Shown: one piece after another, positions 1 through 4,562 of the stretch
Position numbering within the stretch: the first letter of the stretch is position 1
Layout: every line of letters begins with the position of its first letter
From: Alphaproteobacteria bacterium MarineAlpha3_Bin4
GTDB lineage: Bacteria > Pseudomonadota > Alphaproteobacteria > Rhodospirillales > Casp-alpha2
Assembly: GCA_002938045.1 (NCBI GenBank)
Contig: PTLJ01000075.1
Span: 1-7,186, forward strand
Reading direction: 5' to 3'
DNA: 7,186 bases
The notes under the pieces: model-generated
What the model was told of the DNA's origin: nothing
Database searches by the model: none
The model's input: only the letters and a program-made list of their open reading frames with translations
Translations under genes and position numbers: made by a program

Positions 1-498
1 AACCTTTTCTTTAAAGTCCTGCCATTCATGGGGGCGGCGTACGGATTTCATCCAACGTTCGCCATTCGATACCATGACGGCGGATACGATTACCTTCACA
101 CGTTCGTCGAAGGCGCCACACCAAATCGCATGCGCTCCGCCATAGCTGGAGCCGTAATAGGCGATGCGGCTAGGATCGACGCCATCGACCGTTTGCAGAT
201 ATGTTACCGCGTCATACACGCTCTGCGCTTGATCCAGTGGGCGGTGGCGACCGCGTTCACCTTCGCTGACACCGAAGCCGGGATAGTCGAACGAAAGTAC
301 AAAATAACCTTCCTCCCACAGCCACTGCGGCACATCCATGCCGTAAACATCTTTCATGCCGGTGTAGCCATGAAGGACGGTGATACCTGGACGTGGTGGA
401 TCGCCGGGGTTCCAGTCTTTGGGCTTGTACAGATAGGCCGCTGTTTTTAGGTCATTCGAAAAAAATTCAATCTCTTCCCAAACCTTTTCATAGGCCAT
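1..498 (-). CDS. Alpha/beta hydrolase (dienelactone hydrolase / S15-like), 3' end beyond window
   Basis: The minus strand reads open from an ATG at 498 to the left edge, giving the first 166 residues. A strong ribosome site (AGGAGGT, 507-513) lies 8 bases upstream and fixes the start. Visible motifs are an oxyanion-type HGYTG at residues 43-47, a strand-turn FDYPGFG at 70-76, and a nucleophile elbow G-S-S-Y-G-G at 116-121, making Ser118 the likely nucleophile. The acid and histidine of the triad would lie beyond the edge. There is no signal peptide, so it is probably cytoplasmic. The fold and motifs support a serine hydrolase acting on an ester, amide or similar bond; the substrate cannot be told. 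It has its own promoter and no obvious tie to sulfur oxidation. High confidence in the fold, low in the reaction. Confidence 0.85.
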   Translation of the reverse strand, partial: MAYEKVWEEIEFFSNDLKTAAYLYKPKDWNPGDPPRPGITVLHGYTGMKDVYGMDVPQWLWEEGYFVLSFDYPGFGVSEGERGRHRPLDQAQSVYDAVTYLQTVDGVDPSRIAYYGSSYGGAHAIWCGAFDERVKVIVSAVMVSNGERWMKSVRRPHEWQDFKEKV

Positions 499-525
499 TT
501 CAATGTACCTCCTGGGCGCGACTTA

Positions 526-531
526 ATTATA
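526..531 (-). promoter_or_regulatory. -10 element of hydrolase promoter
   Basis: The minus strand reads TATAAT, a perfect sigma-70 -10 box, about 28 bases upstream of the hydrolase ATG. Start of transcription would be near 519-520, giving a leader of about 20 bases that contains the ribosome site. The best -35 at 17 bp spacing is TTCTGA, only a partial match, so the promoter may need an activator or be weak. Confidence 0.4.
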
Positions 532-540
532 CAGTTCTAG

Positions 541-561
541 AGAAAATATCAGAAATTTTCT
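541..561. repeat. AT-rich inverted repeat over hydrolase promoter
   Basis: AGAAAAT (541-547) and ATTTTCT (555-561) are perfect 7-base inverted arms separated by 7 bases. The element covers the spacer and the -35 area of the predicted hydrolase promoter, where a repressor or activator would bind. AT-rich arms of this length also arise by chance, so this is only a candidate operator. Confidence 0.25.
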
Positions 562-605
562 AACCAGTCCCGCATTCCCTTAAGGAGGGATAGTTCCAGA
601 TTGAA

Positions 606-624
606 CGGTTCTTTTCACGAACCG
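606..624 (-). terminator. Short hairpin just after tusA stop (weak terminator candidate)
   Basis: CGGTTC (606-611) and GAACCG (619-624) form a perfect 6-bp stem with a 7-base loop, starting 4 bases beyond the tusA stop codon on the minus strand. No T-run follows the second arm, so it does not meet the usual intrinsic terminator pattern. It may act as an RNA 3' stabiliser. Confidence 0.25.
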
Positions 625-628
625 AGAA

Positions 629-853
629 CTAAGCCGTTTTCCGAACAATAAATACGAACACACCGGCCTCTTCGGAGCTTTCTACAAGCGTATTACCGGT
701 GGCTCGGCAAAATTCTTCGAAATCAACGATGGAAGCTGGATCAGTGGTTTCGACGCGAACTTCCTCACCGGTTTCCATTTTTTTTAATGCCATTTTGGTT
801 TTAATAATCGGGGTCGGACAATTACTTCCTTTGGTATCAATCTCAATAGCCAT
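629..853 (-). CDS. tusA: TusA/SirA-family sulfur carrier protein
   Basis: This 74-residue protein has the full length of the TusA family. It carries the defining CPxP motif as C12-P13-T14-P15, preceded by a short beta strand (AIEIDTKG) and followed by helix IIKTKMALKKM. Cys12 would carry a persulfide in the cytoplasm. Known members hand sulfur to TusBCD/TusE, or shuttle it between rhodanese, DsrE and the reverse Dsr or sHdr systems in sulfur oxidisers. A ribosome site (GGGAGA, 863-868) lies 9 bases before the ATG. It lies apart from the sox operon and on the opposite strand, but its presence beside a Sox locus suggests a role in dissimilatory sulfur trafficking rather than tRNA thiolation; that part is inference. 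Family assignment is firm. The exact subfamily (TusA, SirA or YeeD-like) cannot be told from the motif. Confidence 0.9.
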   Translation of the reverse strand: MAIEIDTKGSNCPTPIIKTKMALKKMETGEEVRVETTDPASIVDFEEFCRATGNTLVESSEEAGVFVFIVRKTA

Positions 854-1004
854 AAAACTAATTCTCCCAAATTACATAATTGGGTTAATCGGTTGACGAC
901 GAAAAAAAATATAGACCAACATAATCATCGAAAGCGACCCACATGACGGTGAGTGTGTATTCTAACCGGATAAAGGAAGTTTAGACCAACGTTTACTTAA
1001 CATA

Positions 1005-1229
1005 TCAAATTTCTTCAGATAGAACCGGTAAATTCTTGAAACCCTCCGAGCCACAGGGCTTGCCGCTTAACAATTTCAATTCACTAATCTCATCGGTAAT
1101 TTCTCTGAACCAGCCAAAGGCCATACGGGGTCGTACATAATTAAAAGAGATCCCCCGAACCTCTAGGTGGTCCTCAATGCGGCCGAGATATTCACTGTCT
1201 GTGTGTTATATGACTTGAACGGCACGCAT
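1005..1229 (-). pseudogene. Remnant of class I glutamine amidotransferase (N-terminal part, stop at codon 8)
   Basis: Reading the minus strand from an ATG at 1229 gives MRAVQVI, a TAA stop (1206-1208), then an open stretch in the same frame to a TGA at 1005-1007. The stretch after the stop begins HTDSEYLGRIEDHLEVRGI and continues FNYVRP, which resembles the N-terminus of GMP-synthase-like class I amidotransferases. These typically read VIQH at the position of the stop, so a CAA to TAA change would explain it. Further on, LLSGKPCGSEG and NLPVLSEEI line up with the family's LLGGGPxGS and LPxLxEE segments, with several conserved glycines lost. The frame ends at about 75 codons, whereas the family is roughly 230-250 residues, so the catalytic Cys and His-Glu region is missing. 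There is no clear ribosome site. Judged a decayed gene fragment; the family call is from memory of motifs. Confidence 0.5.
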
Positions 1230-1353
1230 GTCAGATCGCTATTTTAACTGGAGGTCCGCAACGGAACCAAATACACACTTAACCCCCGAGGTATCCTGAT
1301 TGATATTCATGCCTCCGTTGCAAACCTGGTTCCTGTGTTAAAATCCGCACCAC

Positions 1354-1929
1354 CTAGCTGCCTGATTTTTGATTTCTTCTTTCGCGCTGCCATCGGGGAA
1401 ACAATATCTTCTTTTGCGGACCTTTGTCGACGACATACTCAAATGCCCGTTTATAGAATTGTGCACCGATGTATCCGGGCACGCGGAACACCTCTCTACC
1501 TTGATCATTGAAGAAGACAGTGGTGGGTGTGAAGTGGATGCGCATACGCTCGGCAAATTTTCGCTCATTGATCACGCTGCCGTCCATATCCGTCACTTCG
1601 TTGTCGCCATACATGTTGATCTGCAGCACATCGAAGTTCTTGGTAATATAGCCCACCACTTCTTTGTTAGAGAAATTAACTTCGTGAAGCCGTTTGCAGC
1701 TGACACATCCGGGCTGTTCAAACAGGACCACCAACCCTTTCCCGGCCTTTTTTGCTTCGGTGAGGTCTTCTTTGAGATCGAGGAATGTCAGAGATCTAAT
1801 CCACGGTTGGGTGTGAATACCGTCATCTCTTTTTGGCACTTCGGCTACGATACCCACTGATACGGACTGCAGCACCAGTAATATGCCGAGCACCAAAATT
1901 AAGTGTCTAACGACTGACGATAGCCCCAT
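1354..1929 (-). CDS. soxW: Periplasmic thioredoxin-like protein, SoxW/SoxS type
   Basis: The preferred start is the ATG at 1929, because GGGAGA (1936-1941) sits 6 bases before it; an in-frame ATG at 1968 adds 13 residues but has no ribosome site. From 1929 the protein has 191 residues. A hydrophobic segment at about 8-29 ends in VA-EV, a plausible signal peptidase site or membrane anchor. The thioredoxin fold follows: LVVLFEQPGC with redox pair C75-V-S-C78, then the FTPT loop with cis-Pro135, then FFNDQGREVFRVPGY, all typical of the SoxW/SoxS branch. The C-terminus is strongly basic. In Paracoccus, SoxW takes electrons from the CcdA-like SoxV, and SoxS reactivates SoxYZ. This is the only thioredoxin here, so it may serve either role. 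It is divergent from soxX across 340 bp, so the two probably share regulation. soxW versus soxS is not decided by sequence. Confidence 0.8.
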   Translation of the reverse strand: MGLSSVVRHLILVLGILLVLQSVSVGIVAEVPKRDDGIHTQPWIRSLTFLDLKEDLTEAKKAGKGLVVLFEQPGCVSCKRLHEVNFSNKEVVGYITKNFDVLQINMYGDNEVTDMDGSVINERKFAERMRIHFTPTTVFFNDQGREVFRVPGYIGAQFYKRAFEYVVDKGPQKKILFPRWQRERRNQKSGS

Positions 1930-2163
1930 TTGGCTTCTCCCAACAACACTGCTTCCACGGTGGGACATGACAGGAATTTGAGTACTTTTGTTCGGTCGAA
2001 AGGGTTTAGTCCCATATCTGCCTTCAGATTACTCTAAATACTGCGACCCCTAATACAAGTAATTTGTACGGTCTATAAATAAACTGAATGTTTCCAAATT
2101 ATGGCAGAATAATCCATAAATTTAATCAATTGTGAATGATTTGTTCTATTTTAATTCCATTTA

Positions 2164-2193
2164 TTGTTACGGAGAAATATTCTTTGCTATATT
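2164..2193 (+). promoter_or_regulatory. Predicted sigma-70-like promoter of soxXYZA
   Basis: TTGTTA (2164-2169) matches four of six -35 positions. An 18-bp spacer separates it from TATATT (2188-2193), which is preceded by TG at 2185-2186, forming an extended -10. Transcription would start near 2200, leaving a leader of about 70 bases before soxX. It is the best-formed promoter in the divergent region, though AT-richness raises the chance of false matches. Confidence 0.4.
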
Positions 2194-2199
2194 GAGACT

Positions 2200-2213
2200 T
2201 AAAATTAATTTTA
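2200..2213. promoter_or_regulatory. Perfect 14-bp palindrome at predicted soxX transcription start (candidate operator)
   Basis: TAAAATTAATTTTA is a perfect palindrome lying at the predicted start of transcription, the classic place for a repressor to block initiation. Sox operons in Paracoccus and Pseudaminobacter are repressed by the ArsR-family SoxR, which binds AT-rich dyads in the sox intergenic regions. No soxR gene is in this window. The site is only A and T, so chance is a real alternative. Confidence 0.3.
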
Positions 2214-2269
2214 TTCACTGGCGCAGAGCTGGTTATGATTTTATCGCTAGGTCAAGGAGGCATTCAATA

Positions 2270-2749
2270 ATGTCGCTACGAATCCCAAGTCACATTCTGT
2301 CCGCTCTCATTGCCACCGGTTTCGTTTTATCGATGAGTTCGACGGCTGCATGGTCGGCGGATATCGATTTGGCTAAAATGAAGGTTGAAGACGGGTTGCC
2401 CAAATCGCTAACTGGTAAGCCGGGTGATGCCAAAAAGGGGCGTTCGGCCGCTATAAACCGAAAGAAGGGCAATTGCTTGGCCTGTCACGCAATGCCGGTA
2501 CCCGAGCAGGCGGACCACGGGGATATTGGACCGGATCTTGATGGCGTTGCCAGCCGATTAACTGCAGCAGAAATTCGACTTCGAATTGTCGATCCAAAAG
2601 CGGTCAACGAGGACACCATAATGCCGTCCTTTTACAGAACAGCTCGGTTCCATCGCGTTCAAAAGAAATGGCAAGGCAAAACCATAATCAGTGCGCAGGA
2701 GGTTGAAGACATTACCGCCTACTTGCTAACACTAAAGGATAAGAACTAA
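2270..2749 (+). CDS. soxX: SoxX, monohaem cytochrome c subunit of SoxAX
   Basis: The start is the ATG at 2270, 9 bases after a strong AAGGAGG (2254-2260); an in-frame start at 2132 adds a non-signal-like extension and lacks a ribosome site. The 159-residue product has a Sec signal peptide ending AWSA (cut after about residue 30). One haem c site C69-L-A-C72-H73 is followed by IGPDLDGVA and by MPSFY, where Met119 is the likely second axial ligand, as in known His/Met SoxX. SoxX pairs with SoxA in the periplasm and accepts electrons when thiosulfate is joined to the SoxY cysteine, then passes them to a small cytochrome c. It is first gene of the operon, 27 bp before soxY. Size and motifs are normal for the family. 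Confidence 0.95.
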   Translation: MSLRIPSHILSALIATGFVLSMSSTAAWSADIDLAKMKVEDGLPKSLTGKPGDAKKGRSAAINRKKGNCLACHAMPVPEQADHGDIGPDLDGVASRLTAAEIRLRIVDPKAVNEDTIMPSFYRTARFHRVQKKWQGKTIISAQEVEDITAYLLTLKDKN

Positions 2750-2776
2750 TCACCATCCATTTGGAGACATAAACTC

Positions 2777-3265
2777 ATGTCTAAATCTATCGATACCAAG
2801 ATTGAATATCCGGTGGATCGCCGGGGTGCTTTGAAGCTATTCGGATTTGGTGCCGCGGCTGCAACTGCAGGGGTGTTAATGCCATCGGACGCCGATGCCA
2901 CACCCGAATCAGCGAAGAAGCTCATAGAGAAATTGAGCGGCACAGCATCCTATAAGTCCGGTAAGGTAACATTGAAAATGCCGGATATTGCTGAAAATGG
3001 CGCGACTGTGCCGTTGACAGTTCACGTTGACAGCCCAATGACGGAAAAAGACTATGTCAAATTCATTCATTTGGCTTCGGAAAAAAATCCGAATGCGGAA
3101 GTCGCTTCGTTCCATCTGACCCCATCCTCTGGTAGGGCGGAAGTATCGACGCGTATGCGCCTTTCCAAGACGCAGAATGTGATAGCAGTTGCCGTCATGA
3201 ACGACGGCTCGGTATTCCGGGCCGCCCGTCAAGTAAAAGTCACCATTGGCGGCTGCGGCGGCTAA
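2777..3265 (+). CDS. soxY: SoxY, sulfur-substrate carrier subunit of SoxYZ
   Basis: The 162-residue protein starts with a twin-arginine signal, D-R15-R16-G-A-L-K-L-F followed by an Ala/Gly-rich hydrophobic stretch, with likely cleavage after DADA (residue 41). It is therefore folded with its partner in the cytoplasm and exported; SoxZ, which has no signal, presumably travels with it. The C-terminus is the hallmark swinging arm IGGC160GG. Cys160 carries the thiosulfate-derived S-sulfane and S-sulfonate intermediates between SoxAX and SoxB. A GGAG lies 10 bases before the ATG. The next gene, soxZ, follows after 21 bp, as expected for an obligate heterodimer. Cys160 is the only cysteine in the protein, as usual. 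Nothing is missing or unusual. Confidence 0.96.
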   Translation: MSKSIDTKIEYPVDRRGALKLFGFGAAAATAGVLMPSDADATPESAKKLIEKLSGTASYKSGKVTLKMPDIAENGATVPLTVHVDSPMTEKDYVKFIHLASEKNPNAEVASFHLTPSSGRAEVSTRMRLSKTQNVIAVAVMNDGSVFRAARQVKVTIGGCGG

Positions 3266-3286
3266 TCGATTTAGGAGAGTTTGAAA

Positions 3287-3610
3287 ATGGCTAGAAAACC
3301 CAGAGTTAAAGTTCCGAGTTCCGCCAAAAAAGGTGACGTTATCCAGATTAAAACTCTGGCTCCCCATAAGATGGAAACAGGTCAACGCAAAAATAAAAAA
3401 GGCAAAAAAATTCCACGCTTCATTATCAACAAGTTAGAGGTCACGTTTAACGGCAAGCCGCTGGTTACCGCCGATTTGCATCCGGCAATTTCCGCGAACC
3501 CCTACTTTGCCTTCTTCAACCGCGTGACAGAAAGCGGCAGTTTCAAGTTTGTCTGGACGGATGATAAAGGCAAATCGATTACAACATCCAAATCGATAAA
3601 GGTCGCGTAA
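3287..3610 (+). CDS. soxZ: SoxZ, partner subunit of SoxYZ
   Basis: The ATG at 3287 follows AGGAG (3273-3277) by 9 bases; a TTG two codons upstream is less well placed. The 107-residue product starts with ARKPRVKVP and contains the typical GDVIQIKTLAPHKMETGQRK segment, the NPYFAFF motif in the middle and an immunoglobulin-like strand pattern to the end. It has no cysteine and no signal peptide, matching known SoxZ, which binds SoxY and is co-exported through Tat. It forms the scaffold that presents the SoxY arm to SoxAX and SoxB. It sits between soxY and soxA with 21 and 32 bp gaps, consistent with one transcript. Confidence 0.95.
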   Translation: MARKPRVKVPSSAKKGDVIQIKTLAPHKMETGQRKNKKGKKIPRFIINKLEVTFNGKPLVTADLHPAISANPYFAFFNRVTESGSFKFVWTDDKGKSITTSKSIKVA

Positions 3611-3642
3611 CTTTTAGGGTGGAGCCCAAAGGAGACCCAGTG

Positions 3643-4479
3643 ATGAAATATCGTACTCTTTATATATGCACCGCCTTATTAGGATTTGGCCTGGTCGTTT
3701 CCTGCACCCCGATCGTCGAGGAAATGACCGAGGTAGAGAAACGGGCGGCGGATCCCCGAAATAAAACCCATATGGTCGGAGACAAAGCTAGCGGTTACGT
3801 TTACATGACCTCCCAAACGCGGGATATGCAGGATGATGATATTGCCAACCCTGCATTCACGTGGATCGATCTCGCAGAAGAAAAATGGTCCAAAGTTGAG
3901 GGTAAGGCCGGTAAATCTTGCGCCTCTTGCCATCAAGACGTCAACAAAGCGATGAAGGGGGTTGCAAACAAGTACCCGCAGTACGATCCCGAGTCGAAAA
4001 AACTCATTGCCCTTCAGGTAAAAATTAATCGTGAACGGACCAAACGCATGGGAGCTAAACCTTGGAAATGGGAATCGGATCAGATGCTCGGCATGGCAGC
4101 CTTGGTCAAGTTGCAATCTAGGGGAATGCCGGTCAACGTGAAGATTGATGGTCCAGCCAAACCGTTCTTTGAAAAAGGCAAAGAGTTCTATAACCAGCGC
4201 CGCGGTCTTTTGGATATGGCCTGCGCAAATTGCCACGTAGACAATGCTGGAAATATGGCGCGCTCTAATGTTCTGAGCCAAGGAATGATTAATGGCTTCC
4301 CGGTGTACCGGTTGAAATGGCAAAAGCCTGGTTCCGTGCACCGCCGTTTCATTGGATGTAACAAGCAAGTTCGTGCAACTCCATACAAGCGAGGTTCCGA
4401 AGAATACACAAATCTCGAACTCTTTCTGATGTGGCGCGCAAGCGGTCTTAATTGGGAAACCCCCGCCGTTCGGAACTAA
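3643..4479 (+). CDS. soxA: SoxA, dihaem cytochrome c subunit of SoxAX, probable lipoprotein
   Basis: The ATG at 3643 lies 8 bases after GGAG (3631-3634); GTG codons at 3640 and 3619 are in frame but less likely. The 278-residue protein has two haem c sites, C93-A-S-C-H97 and C194-A-N-C-H198, and the active-site cysteine in FIGC239NKQVRATPY, which in SoxA is the persulfide-bearing ligand of the catalytic haem. LQSRGMPV and LELFLMWRASGL are typical SoxA segments. SoxA with SoxX joins thiosulfate to SoxY Cys. Two oddities stand out. The signal ends VVSC21, a good lipobox, so the protein is probably lipid-anchored instead of soluble. At INRE131RTKRMG, family members usually have Cys in place of Glu131 (INxCRTER), the second ligand of haem 1, so haem 1 may have altered coordination. 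Family call is certain; the ligand inference rests on remembered alignments. Confidence 0.95.
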   Translation: MKYRTLYICTALLGFGLVVSCTPIVEEMTEVEKRAADPRNKTHMVGDKASGYVYMTSQTRDMQDDDIANPAFTWIDLAEEKWSKVEGKAGKSCASCHQDVNKAMKGVANKYPQYDPESKKLIALQVKINRERTKRMGAKPWKWESDQMLGMAALVKLQSRGMPVNVKIDGPAKPFFEKGKEFYNQRRGLLDMACANCHVDNAGNMARSNVLSQGMINGFPVYRLKWQKPGSVHRRFIGCNKQVRATPYKRGSEEYTNLELFLMWRASGLNWETPAVRN

Positions 4480-4491
4480 ACTGCAAAATCA

Positions 4492-4522
4492 GGCGGCAGC
4501 ATAATATTATTGCCACCTTTTT
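4492..4522 (+). terminator. Hairpin plus T-run between soxA and soxB (terminator or attenuator)
   Basis: GGCGGCA (4492-4498) pairs with TGCCACC (4511-4517) in a 7-bp stem with one C-A mismatch and a 12-base AT-rich loop, followed at once by TTTTT (4518-4522). It starts 12 bases after the soxA stop. The structure fits an intrinsic terminator that could be leaky, lowering soxB-ccdA relative to soxXYZA. The mismatch and short T-run make strength uncertain. Confidence 0.5.
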
Positions 4523-4551
4523 GTCCGCTACATTCGGTGGGGCCCATGAGA

Positions 4552-4557
4552 TATACT
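4552..4557 (+). promoter_or_regulatory. Possible -10 box immediately before soxB
   Basis: TATACT matches five of six -10 positions and would place the start of transcription at about 4563, the A of the soxB ATG, giving a leaderless transcript. This would fit the lack of a normal ribosome site before soxB. No good -35 is found at 16-18 bp spacing (the best there is TACATT), so the call is weak. Confidence 0.25.
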
Positions 4558-4562
4558 AATCC

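Larger units (their letters stand above)
1930..2269. other. Divergent intergenic control region between thioredoxin and soxX
   Basis: This 340-bp gap is clearly more AT-rich than the genes on either side. It holds the ribosome sites of both genes, the predicted soxX promoter, the 14-bp palindrome at 2200-2213, and a second dyad TACAA (2054-2058) / TTGTA (2064-2068) with a 5-base spacer. A matching promoter for the minus-strand gene is not clear. No coding sequence is supported in it. Confidence 0.5.

Noticed and set aside
28..450. Plus-strand open frame of 140 codons
   Set aside because: It is the antisense shadow of the alpha/beta hydrolase, whose motifs read cleanly on the minus strand.
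902..909. Run of eight A on the plus strand (T-run on the minus strand) as a terminator for the amidotransferase relic
   Set aside because: No stable hairpin precedes the T-run on the minus strand.
912..990. Direct repeat TAGACCAAC at 912-920 and 982-990
   Set aside because: Only two 9-base copies, with no inverted arms, flanking gene or further copies; chance is likely.
1239..1310. Minus-strand 23-codon frame starting MNINQDTSG with GGAGG just before the ATG
   Set aside because: The purine run is only one base from the ATG, too close for a ribosome site, and the peptide has no recognisable feature.
2132..2269. In-frame 46-codon N-terminal extension of soxX
   Set aside because: It lacks a ribosome site, would bury the signal peptide, and overlaps the predicted promoter; the ATG at 2270 has a strong AAGGAGG at good spacing.
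3679..4368. Minus-strand open frame of 229 codons
   Set aside because: It lies opposite soxA, which has clear haem and active-site motifs; no family motif is seen in the antisense product.
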